This document shows positions 1 to 10,068 of a stretch of DNA of 64,000 nucleotides, one piece after another. Location of the stretch: contig CM054060.1 of NCBI GenBank assembly GCA_028641055.1, positions 317,491,344-317,555,343 on the forward strand. The letters are read 5' to 3'. How positions within the stretch are numbered: the first letter of the stretch is position 1; each line of letters starts with the position of its first letter. The stretch comes from Alopecurus myosuroides. Lineage: Eukaryota > Streptophyta > Magnoliopsida > Poales > Poaceae. The translations under genes and the position numbers were made by a program. The notes beneath the pieces are model-generated. The model was not told the DNA's origin, made no database searches, and worked only from the letters and a program-made list of their open reading frames with translations.

Positions 1-512
1 GCTGCCGCTTCTTTGCAATAAACCTTTCCTTTCCGTTGAACCCAAAGTATTTGTATCTTGTGATGACTGGTTACGCCGGTATCTTGTGAGTATGGTTTAT
101 CCACTTGCCAGTACTTAACCGTACTGACCCACGAATCCTTTTTCGTGGCTGCATATTCAACATTGCAGTCAACAGGTTTGAAGTCTGACGACGTTAGCTT
201 GGGAAACCCTCCGGCTTGGCCTGGGCAGGGATTGGACGCTCTCGGTTATCTTCAGGACTCTTAGTCCAATTTGTATCTTGTCCATAGTCGGACGCTATGT
301 TGTTTCTCCCGCTGTTATTTGGATCTTTGTATTGTATCAGTTGTATCCTTGACTCGTTTCAGTCATCTTGTATAGATATCTTTTCTGTTGTTGTTGTGGA
401 TTATTCGTGAACTATTGTAATGTTATCACAAGTGGCAACCTGGAATCGGTTATTATGTGGATTTTGGCGGGAATGCTGAAATCTGCATAGTGCCCGATCT
501 CGGGGCGTCACA
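1..512 (+). repeat. Element A 5' LTR (3' portion only)
   Basis: This is the terminal part of the 5' LTR, matching 4928-5438 with about seven substitutions and ending in GGCGTCACA. The rest of this LTR lies before the window. Confidence 0.9.
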
Positions 513-987
513 AACGGTATCAGAGCATGGTTTCCGATTCCCAAAGTTGTTTCGATACGAATGGTTATCAAAGCAACGGGTCCGCAAAGCCTGTAGGATA
601 ACCTCGCTAACGGTCGTTGTTTCTAGAGTGTCAAAACTATTTGTGCTAAAACTATTTTGGAAACATCTCAATAGGAATTCTTGTTTTCTCCTTATCTCTA
701 TTCTATTTCCCCTCCCATCTTATTTGTTTTGGAGTCTCCCCCCTTGCCTATCTTTCAAAGGTTTAGGATTCTACGTGGGTGGACGTTTTCTGAGCCTTTA
801 ACCTAATAGGTTCGATCATCGGAAGATTCCTGGTGAAAGAACATCGTCATCAGCCCGAGCAATATTCCCTTGTTAGTGGTGTCGAGGAGATCAGCCGGAA
901 GCATGAAGAATCGATAGTTGAACTTCTTTCCCCTCCCGGGTTAGCAGGTGGATTGCGAGGGCGCAATCCCTTGTTAGTGGTGTCGTC
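513..987 (+). other. Element A internal region, non-coding
   Basis: This is all the DNA between the two LTRs of element A. It has no long reading frame resembling gag or pol. It contains a short direct repeat, CCCTTGTTAGTGGTGTCG, at about 868 and 968; related copies occur in the interior of element B. Its low coding content fits a non-autonomous element that borrows proteins from a partner. Confidence 0.8.
515..526 (+). promoter_or_regulatory. Primer-binding site, element A
   Basis: CGGTATCAGAGC lies two bases after the 5' LTR. It matches the plant initiator tRNA-Met primer-binding site TGGTATCAGAGC except for its first base. Element B keeps the canonical T. Confidence 0.75.
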
Positions 988-3900
988 TGTAACACCTGGG
1001 GTGTTCCCCCCTAAGTAGAAAGTTGGTTGTTTTCTTTTTGCATTGCATCACATGCATCATATGCATTGCACCATGTTTTCAAAACAACTGAAAAATTCGA
1101 ACCAATTTAAACTTTCAAAACATGTCCAAAATTTCCAATTAAAAGTTGCAAACTAAACAACTCAAATTGCTTTTCAATAGTTTGAAGTTGAATTTATTTA
1201 AATTGCTTGTTAAATAAAAATTCCTTTTTATCAACACCCTAATGGCAAATTAAAATTCAAATCAATTCAATCATAATTGGCATGTTCCAATTGTGGTTTA
1301 AAGATTAAAATCTTCCAAACATTTTTAAACTCACCAAGTTTTCATAGTGTTTGATCTTATTAACTAAAACTTGTTTATTTTAAAAATCAAAGCTATGTGA
1401 AACCCTATTTGAAAATTCAACTAACAATTTAAAATCAAATTAATATTTCCAACTTTTGAAATTAATGCTAACATTGCTTTGACATTACTGTTTTGAAAAT
1501 TAATAACATTATTTCCTAAAAAAAATTAAAACCCCAAACCCTATTCTTTTCTCTCTCTCTTTTTCTTTCCTACAAGCAAAAAAAAGAAAGGAAGAAAAAT
1601 AAAAAGAAAAGGTGAGCAGTGGGGAGGCAGGCCAGCCTCCACGGCCAGCCCACCTACAACCCAACTCGTAGCAGCCCAGCACCCAGCCCACCACGGGCTT
1701 TCCCCAAGCCCAGCCCACCAGTACCCCTTTCTCCCTCGTACGGACGCAGAGGAGAAACGATGTCGCTGTCATTCCCCCACCATGGACCACCTGCTCCCCC
1801 CCTTGCCCCTCCTACAAGAAGATCCCCATCGGGGCTTCCTCCGAACCCTAACCATCTCTTCCCTCTTCTTCCGCCGCCACCTTCTTTTTTCTCTCCCCTC
1901 CTTCCCTTGTTTTTCTCCACCACCGTACCTCCATGAACGGAAAAAATCGAGCACGTGGAGCCGGCGACGGGGTGACTACGAGGAGTTTCTGATGGAGGGA
2001 ATTGATCCGTGGTGCCTCCCTCGTCCTCTACGCGCAAAGAAACGGGCCAGGATCGACTACAACGACGTCAACTTCATCTTCTTCCTCTCTGGCCGAGCTT
2101 CTTCTCCGGCGAGTTCCCGTCGATCCGAGCCTCTGCTCCGTCTTCAACGTGGGTGAGCACCATGTACCCCCTTCCTCTCCTCTCTCCCAGCGCACACCAC
2201 CACGTTGATCACCGCCGTGTAGCTGCAATTCCGTCTGTGTCTGCTAACTGAATACGGCTTCAGTTTCGGGTACATGCCCCAGATCTAGTCCAAAACGCCG
2301 CAGGCCCGCTTCCTATCACCACCGTGAGCCCAGCCCAGTGGCAAGGATCATGCGCGCGCATCCGCGAGGGCAGGAGATCGAGTCCCGCTCGGGCGAATTT
2401 GCCCAATCTTTTTACCCCGCTACGCCGCGCTGCGGGCCCCGGCCGTCAGCGACCCCCTGCGCCCCCTCACTTTGCACCCAGCCTCGTCAGCGCCAGCGCA
2501 GCCCGGGGGCCCAGCTGTCAACCTCTGTGGTTAGGCTGCTGCCCGGTTAGATCTGGATCCCAGATCCAGATCTGAGATTTCTTTTCACCACTAAGTCCCT
2601 GTAAAATCACAGATCAGTCCCTGGATCTCAAACCCCATAAAAATTGCAAACAAACTCCAATTTTAAGTTGTAGAATATGTATTCTATACTACATTAAATT
2701 CTCTACATGTTTAAAACATTTGTTTTCTGTTTTGAACATTCCAAATCAATTCAAAAATTCAAATTCAAACACCTCTTTTGAATTTGATTAAATTCATAAC
2801 AAACTCAAATTTAATTCAAATGGCCCATATAAAATATGTTTTCCAACCAAAATTTCATGCTCTTTCCAAATATAACATTTTTTTTATGTTTTGGATAAAT
2901 AAAATTAATGCAATTACTTAATGCTTTAATTAAATCATTTAAATGGTGAAATTCATAACTAATTCAATATTAATTCAAATGTCACATATGAAATATGTTT
3001 TCCATGCCAAATTGAACCACCTTTTCAAATATAAACTTTGTTTCATGTTTTGAACAATTAAAATTGGTTAAATGATTTAAACCTTATTTAATTCATTTAA
3101 AATTGCTAAATTCATAACTTGGTCAAATTAAATTATTTTTGAACTTATAAAATATGTTTTCAAACCAGAAAAGTATAAACTTTTCAAATATGAATTTGAT
3201 TTAATGTTTTGAACAAATAAAATTCAAATAAATTCATACTTGAATTAAATTCATTTAATTCTTGTTTAAACTTGTTTAATTCATGAGTAATTCATTCTAA
3301 TTCCTTTTTCAACAAATGAAATATGTTTTCCACCTAAAATTTTGTGTTCTTTCCAAATATAATATTTTTTATCTGTTTTGAACAATTAAAATGGGTGAAA
3401 ACAATAAATGTTTGTGTAACTCACTTAAGAAGCCAAATTTCACAACTTAATAAATAAATTTCCAAACTTGGTAAACACCTTTTCAAATTGAATCCCTTGT
3501 TGTTTTCTCATTGTTTTCCTCATCCATGCATCATTCTAATCAACTTTCACATGATGGTTATTTGTAGATCATTTAATTCAACATTAATTCATGGGTTTTT
3601 CCATATGCAATCCAAATTGCATATGGGCCCATTTAAATATGTTTACCATGTCAACTAGTTTATCCTTGATGCATCCTTAAACTTGTCATGCATCCATATC
3701 TTGATCATGCTGGATCTTTTGCCGTAGTAGTAATTGTTGCATCCGGTGTTTGTTCGAGGTTCGTTGCTTCTTCTCGGATAGGACGTTGAGATGATGTGAG
3801 CAACGACAAGTTCTGTGGATGTACCTCTACTTGCTGGATTCCAGGCAAGTATACTCACTTCCTGCCAAATGGCTGCCTTTCATCACTTGTTACCGATTCT

Positions 3901-5438
3901 TTCCGTTGTTCTTATGCTAGCCTTATGATTCGATGCTTGTGTCTCGATCCTATCATATGTTACCTTGCAGCCATGATATAGCCTTCCTTCCACTTCCTAT
4001 TAACTGTTGTTTGTTTACCCTGTTGGCCCTCGTGTCGTAGTTGCATGCTTAGTGTTGTTTGCGCTCAAGTCTTGTTGTCCGTCTTATCACCTGTTTAGTT
4101 TGATAGTTGGGTTTCAATTCAATCAACAACATGTTAATGTTTTGGGTAATAATAATTTGATGATAAGGCACCGGCAGGAGGCCCGGCGTGGTTTTGAGGC
4201 CTGCTAGTGTCGACCCTAATTAGGAAAAGGGTCTTGTCTACTGATCCATGATGAGCGCACTAACCGCATGTGGGAAGCGAGTATGGGCGCCCCCCGCAAT
4301 TCTGATTCGATTCGCATCTCGTCCAAATCGCCTCATTTAGTTCGGGTTTTTCATTTGCCGCATGCATATGCAGTTGCGAACCCTTGGCGCCAGGGTGGAA
4401 CTTTTGTAGTCGGCATTTAGGGAGACACGTTCTTAGAGTGCTATGAGGGTCCCCTTTTCTTCGTGGGGCTTGATTAGCCGTGCGCTCAATTGCACGGGGT
4501 TCTTTGGGCTTGATGCGAAGAAGAGTTGGGTTGTGTTGAGTACCTCGCTTGGTGGGTTTGATCCCCGTCTGGCGGGATATTCTTACGTGTACGGCCAAAT
4601 TGGTGCACCCCTGCAGGGTTAAATCTTCTCGAGAAGCCGTGTTGTCCGCGGTTATGGATGACTTGGTGAAAGTACTGGCTAACAAGTACTCAGACAACTT
4701 ACACCTAATGATTAACAATCTGACTAGAAATAGGCTTATTGACACAATAACCTGAACCATCATTAATCCAATTGTGTGAGTTATCCTCGGGTTGCTTCTT
4801 TGGATAAGGGGCGAGATCCAGGATGGGTTTGTTTGATGTTAGTTGTAGTTGGTTACGATACGCTATCTTATCCCCCTCTTTTAGCCGGATGTTGTATCGA
4901 GTCTCTGTAGTTAGTTAGTGCAGCCCGCTGCCGCTTCTTTGCAATAAACCTTTCCTTTCCGTTGAACCCAAAGTATTTGTATCTTGTGATGACTGGTTAC
5001 GCCGGTATCTTGTGAGTATGGTTTATCCACTTGCCAGTACTTAACCGTACTGACCCACGAATCCTTTTTCGTGGCTGCATATTCAACATTGCAGTCAACA
5101 GGTTTGAAGTCTGACGACGTTAGCTTGGGAATCCCTCTGGCTTGGCCTGGGCAGGGATTGGACGCTCTCGGTTATCTTCAGGACTCTTAGTCCAATTTGT
5201 ATCTTGTCCGTAGTCGGATGCTATGTTGTTTCTCCCGCTGTTATTTGGATCTTTGTATTGTATCAGTTGTATCCTTGACTCGTTTGAGTCATCTTGTATA
5301 TATATCTTTTCTGTTGTTGTTGTGGATTATTCGTGAACTGTTGTAATGTTATCACAAGTGGCAACCTGGAATCGGTTATTATGTGGATTTTGGCGGGAAT
5401 GCTGAAATCTGCATAGTGCCCGATCTCGGGGCGTCACA
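988..5438 (+). repeat. Element A 3' LTR (4.45 kb)
   Basis: It runs from TGTAACACC to GGCGTCACA. It has three compositional blocks: an AT-rich first part (to about 1600), a GC-rich centre (about 1600-2560) with CT-rich stretches and a tRNA-like module, and a long AT-rich then mixed 3' part. Its outer parts align with the LTR of element B while the GC-rich centre is strongly diverged. Reading frames inside it, such as 4763-4260 on the minus strand, have no recognisable product and I treat them as chance. Confidence 0.88.
2331..2413 (+). other. tRNA-like Pol III module inside the LTR of element A
   Basis: An A-box-like CCCAGTGGCAA at about 2333 is followed about 43 bases later by a B-box-like GATCGAGTCCC at about 2376. 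A run of five T (2409-2413), a typical Pol III terminator, comes about 23 bases after that. The T-arm pairing is poor, so this is a degenerate tRNA-like or SINE-like unit, not a working tRNA gene. It sits about 1.35 kb into the LTR in sense orientation, the same place and orientation as the better module in element B. Confidence 0.5.
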
Positions 5439-5494
5439 GTTGCTTAACATATACCTCCTCTTTGAGGTAGTCAAAGTAATGTCTAAAACTACCA

Positions 5495-5695
5495 GTTGGC
5501 CTGCCATGCGGGCTTTACCGCTGGTTAGATGTACAGTTCATCCGCGAACCAACGTGTGATTGGATGCCTAGCCGACCAGGGTTCAAAACCCCAAGTTTGA
5601 CAAAAGGTGTCGCATATAGGCGGGATATTTTTTCAATGGGAGGCGACTTTTCCGTCGATAGCGAATACAGAGTCTTTTTCTGCACGTCATGCGCC
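5495..5695 (+). mobile_element. Possible grass SINE remnant
   Basis: This short stretch after element A has a B-box-like GGTTCAAAACC (about 5580-5590) preceded by an A-box-like region with TGGTTAG. The downstream body includes a 'tttcaatgggaggcgac' segment that resembles, from memory, the body of grass SINEs. No poly-A tail or target duplication could be fixed. It could be an unrelated low-copy sequence. Confidence 0.35.
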
Positions 5696-6624
5696 AAAAG
5701 GATTATTACCATACCTAAGTAATTCTACGAATCATCATACACAAAATGGTTATGCTAAATTTGTGAACATGCATGCACAATTTCTTTCAGGCCTGATACT
5801 ACATTTATGTGATGCATGGTAGATAAAATTTTACCTGATCTCAGTGATTCATTCAGTTAGTGAATGGCATGCCACATAAACTGATTGAATACATACTAAT
5901 GTATTCTCAATATTCGTAAGAGGAACACAAATGCCACCTGAACCTATAAGACTTGTGGCAATACAAAAAAAAAATTGAATGCCTCGTATCATGGAGGGGA
6001 ACTTAATATTGTAAAGAAGCAATCATGCTTGAGGTGCAGGCTAAGGAAGAGTGATTGTACGGAAGCCCGGGTTAGCACTTAAAAAAATAGGGTTACACCA
6101 AATAGCGCAATGAGGAGTTCGCTACTCGTTGTTGACATCAATATCACAACCAGACAAAGAACACGAGAGAAAAATAAGCAAGCATCATAGCTAATATGTA
6201 GACACCAATTGGAGCATACAGATACACACGGCTGTAGCCATGGATGGCGCCTACGGCCAATAAATTTTCAGACACTAATCACCGACATCACAGGAGGGGA
6301 GGGGAAGGACGACGATGATGAGGGGCTGCTCACCAGGGATTAACCACCGAGGAAGGAGACCATTGCCTGATTTTCCAGTTGCTGCTTGTGCCTGATTCAG
6401 AGTCACCACTCATCTCCAGCATCCGCGGCATCGCTTGAAATCCTACTCACATCTGATGACCCGTCCTTCAACGTCGGCTTCAAGGGGTCCAGATCGTCCG
6501 CTATCGCGTGTTAGCTGCTGCAAGCAACCCCACTCCGTTCAGCATGCGGAGGCGACAACAAAAAAACAAGTGAGGAGTCACGCGGAGAGTAGTAATTAAC
6601 TCATCAACAGCCGCTATGGCTGGC
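5696..6624. other. Low-copy spacer, no gene recognised
   Basis: I see no convincing coding region here. Short reading frames on both strands lack recognisable motifs. There is an A-run near 5966 and a small palindrome, aatacatactaatgtatt, near 5888. Confidence 0.5.
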
Positions 6625-6629
6625 AAGTG

Positions 6630-7012
6630 TGCTTGTGCTTTATCCTCTCCCGGCCGATTGCTACTTCTTGTCATAGTGCCGGACATAGAACCAACACAAA
6701 TTATATGGTGGAGAAGAAATCAAACCACATAAATTTTTTTTTTCAGGCCGAGTCTAGAGGGGAAATGAACAGATGAATCGATGAAATCAAGAGTGGCAAT
6801 AATCTGGAAGAATACATACCTCATCAACTCTGCTTGTGCTTTATCCTCTCCCGATCGATTGCTTCTGCTCATCCTGTTGTCGGGCACAGAATCGACACAA
6901 ATTATATAGAGAAGAAGAAATCAAATCAGAAAAATATATTTTGCTGGATGAGTCTAGAGGGGAAAAGAACAAATCAATCGATGAAATCAAGAGTGGTAAT
7001 AACCTGGAAGAA
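6630..7012 (-). repeat. Imperfect tandem duplication of about 200 bp with exon-like core
   Basis: Copy 1 (6630-6830) and copy 2 (6831-7012) share blocks such as tgcttgtgctttatcctctc, gagtctagaggggaa and gatgaaatcaagagtgg. On the minus strand each copy can be read as a small exon: copy 2 has an AG acceptor near 6874 and a GT donor near 6818, and both encode the peptide GEDKAQA. This suggests that an exon of an old antisense-oriented gene was duplicated. I cannot identify the gene. Confidence 0.6.
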
Positions 7013-8018
7013 AACTCCAGCATTAAACGGGGGAATATATGGGGAGAGATCCTCACGCACCTTGCACGCCGTCGCTCATCGTAGCTGCTCCCGAAAGCCT
7101 CTTCCCAGCTCTTCACCCTTTGACGAATGACATGAACCGCTGTTACAAAATCCATATAGGGGATGCACGTGAAGAAGAGGAAGGGAAGCGAGAAAGAAGA
7201 CCCATCCACCGACCGCCAAGAATTCATGAGCGCGTGTGCTCTTTAATATCCGAGCGCGGCTACTTCCGCGGAGGGCGGATGGAGACGATGGGCAACGGTC
7301 GTGTCCGAAAGGTGTGGAGGCGCTAGGAGGTGTGGTGCCAACGGGGTAGAGCCCCTCTCGGGAAGGGGAGACGGTGGCTGATTGGAGGCTTGGAGTGGCG
7401 GTGCTCGAAGGGAGAAAGATTGTGGCACCATTGGTACAAGTAAGAGATAAGACGGATTTGCGGCTATCAAGGATTCGACAGAGTCTTCTAGACGGGGACA
7501 ACACAATTTGGAGACAAAACGTACCTTCACGTGGCAGGAGCGGACAACTGTCAAAGAACAAACCGTAACACGCACGGGACGCTGGCTCACCACGACCGGA
7601 CGCACCGCACGACGGCCAAAACGCGAGCGAAACGAACGCGAGAGAAAGGAAAGAAGGCAGCGACACGTGCCGACGTATGGAGGGCACTCGTGACCATCGG
7701 ATTATTATGGGAATTTGAAAGTGACGTATGCAGTGGTGGCTTAAAAAGGAAGATGAGCAACAAGAAAGATGATGGATTAGTAAAAACGACTTTGAATCAG
7801 ATAAAGAGGGAGCTTTCTCGTCTACTTTCTTTTAATTATTTCATCTTTCCGTAAATGTAAGTTGTGTCAACTCTCATGGCTCGGCCGTCAAAATCCTCTT
7901 ATTGCATGTATACAATACAATTATTTGGCAGGGTACTACACGGATTGTAAGACATTCTAGGACGCTGTCGATCATCTAAAGAATATGCAAAAGGTCACTT
8001 GTATGAACTTTTCTAGTA
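7013..8018. other. Low-copy region, possible decayed minus-strand gene, otherwise empty
   Basis: On the minus strand an open stretch starts at an ATG at 7227 and reaches a possible splice donor near 7060, just before the duplicated exon-like block at 6630-7012. Bases 7240-7700 are GC-rich, as in a grass gene's 5' region. No protein family is recognisable. It may be a broken gene, a captured gene piece or chance. Confidence 0.25.
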
Positions 8019-8111
8019 CTCCCTTTGATCCGAATTAATGGTTGAAGGGCTAGCCAAAGTTTTGCCTGAGCCTTGGCTAGCCCTCCGACCATTAATTCGG
8101 ATCGGAGGGAG
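8019..8111. mobile_element. Stowaway MITE (Tc1/mariner type)
   Basis: A 93 bp element lies between TA dinucleotides (8017-8018 and 8112-8113). It begins CTCCCTTTGATCCGAATTAA, and its other end is the inverted complement with the classic CTCCCTCCGATCCGAATTAA terminus. Almost the whole element folds into one hairpin. It is non-coding and would need a mariner-like transposase in trans. Confidence 0.92.
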
Positions 8112-8179
8112 TAACATTGACATACTACATTGTATCAACCATTCAAAAATTTGCAAATCTGGATTTGACCTACTGCATA

Positions 8180-8260
8180 TCTATATAAACTAAATAGGTG
8201 ATCCCCACTAACTATTTCTCTCAACATGCAACCTATCCACCTCAGCAACTATGCCACGTC
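8180..8260 (+). mobile_element. Helitron-like 5' terminus
   Basis: The sequence starts TCTATATAAACTAAATAGG after an A, as expected for Helitron insertion at AT. It continues with gtgatccccactaac and an 'aacatgcaacctatccac' block. A related start occurs on the minus strand at 30044. The matching 3' end could be the hairpin plus CTAGT at 26161-26197, but this pairing is only inferred. Confidence 0.4.
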
Positions 8261-10068
8261 AGCAATTTCCATGTAATCCGTTTGTCCGTTCAGTTTGTGT
8301 TCTGCCATCATGTTCGTCATGCCTTTTTAGTTTCCCTTCGGTCCATTTAGTCTCTTATTACGCCCAACGACAATGAAGCCCATTTCTTTAGCCAACATGC
8401 AGCCCGTTGCTCCATCTTCATTGATTTATTTTTTAACTGTCCATCTTCACTGCACATGTGAAGAAACGAGTCCCCTATAAACACCGCCCCCACTATGACT
8501 CTTCCTCTCCTCCATTATCTCCGAGGGAAAATAAATGGAGGCATCCAAGGGACAATACGTGCCAATAAATACTTTGCTTCACTTCAAGACGTGCCATATC
8601 CATTCGTGTGGAGCCTCCACTTCCACGCGACTGTTCATCCCGGTGCAATAGCAATTGTCGTGAGCCATCCCCTCTTCTCCACCTTCTGTACCACATGTCT
8701 CCCTGCCATTACTATGAGATTAGATTTCTTGACCTGGGCTATTTGGACGACACAGTTGTCGATGATGGTTTTGCGTCCTTCTTTTACAGATTTATTTTAC
8801 CCGTCCTGTAATACTCTGTTTTGTTCTACTAGCAAATAGTTGAATTTGGTTTATTGAACCGACATTATTTGGGTGTTGGTGTGATGTGAAAATATTAGCA
8901 TTGGTGTTATGCACTTCTTTTTGCTGCAGATGGGAATTCCATCAGTTCAGCAGTCGAGCTCCTAATGGGTGCTGTGGGCTCCAGAACTGCAGGGAAACCA
9001 GATGAGCTCTGGAACTGTACTGGAATCAATACTTCCTGTAGTTGTATGATCATCCTTTGATTCAACTTCATCTCATGTGAAAATAATCTCTCATTGTGCG
9101 AGAGGCCAAGGCGCTGGCACAGTAACATCCTCGGCCTTTGTGTCTTTTACAGAACTCCGGCGATATGCTTCTCATGCACGACTTCGCCACCAATGGTGAG
9201 TAGCACACGCGCTTATCCCCTTCATTAGTAAGCACTAGCTAGCTGCATCAAACACCTCAAAAGACAAAAGCCCAATCGACCAAGTCTACCAAGGTCCGAG
9301 GACCTCCTGGAGCGTGCCCTCTACAGCTATTTTCGAAAAATTTAATTCATCCATAGCACCGACCCCCAGTAAGGCACTAATGAGATTGGTAAGAAAATCT
9401 CGGTTTTTTTTATCTCTATGATATGCATACTTATTAATCTCTTCTTTTCTAACCTATACTTTCTCATGTGGTAAATGACAAGCTGACATATTTTCAGGAC
9501 ATTTATATATACTAAATGCCTACACCGATGCCTTACTATTGATATTAGTTGTTTGTGTGTATTGCTTTTATCTGAAGGACGAGTGACTTTGAATATTAAT
9601 CCAAACCATTTATCTACACAATACAATTTGGTATACAACTTAAACGGTCAAACCCCACAGTGTACTTACATGGAAATCAAATATTCTTCTGTTTTTAAAT
9701 AAACAACTATAGGAAGGAAGCTAAGGTTCGTCGTTTAATAAAACCACTTTCACCGTTGGAACGTCATGTATATGGCATACGATTCTGAAAGTCGGTATGG
9801 AGCAGACAATTTCTCCCTTCAGCATGGCAGACAATTTCCTTTGTTACATGCGAAATTTCATAAGTACTTTCGTAGGTAGAACAAGATTGTATACCTCCAT
9901 ACACATCCGATGCAAGGGTACTTGGGTATCGAACATACTAAGTTCCATATTCAGTATGCACTATAATTTATTTATATATGTAAAGGCATTTGTTAAATTT
10001 ATTATGTTGTTTCAAAAGATATACAATAAATTATTTTGTTCATTTGTCATTTTGTGTGTTAATAAATT
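8261..10068. other. AT-rich interior with possible captured gene fragments
   Basis: I see no intact gene. A stretch at about 8466-8840 has a TATA-like ctataaac and short open frames. At about 8929-9200, AG and GT dinucleotides in splice-like contexts (tttgctgcag, tcttttacag, ggtgagtag) flank short open pieces, as expected for exons captured by a Helitron. The remainder to 10068 is AT-rich with nothing recognisable. Confidence 0.3.

Larger units (their letters stand above)
1..5438 (+). mobile_element. Element A: LTR element with giant LTRs and tiny non-coding interior
   Basis: A non-autonomous LTR retroelement on the + strand; the window starts inside its 5' LTR. Bases 1-512 repeat almost exactly at 4928-5438 (about 7 mismatches by eye, 1.4%). 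The LTR begins TGTAACACC and ends GGCGTCACA. A primer-binding site follows the 5' LTR. The interior is only 475 bp while the full LTR is 4451 bp. No gag or pol remnant is visible. A second family member (element B) is complete at 33060-51695 in the opposite orientation. The shape resembles LARD elements, but published LARDs usually have several kb of interior (established knowledge). The 3' flank is GTTGC; the matching left flank lies outside the window. Confidence 0.88.

Noticed and set aside
7076..7687. 203-codon minus-strand open frame
   Set aside because: It is in a GC-rich low-copy region with Ser/Pro/Leu-biased composition, overlaps other open frames, and shows no recognisable motif.
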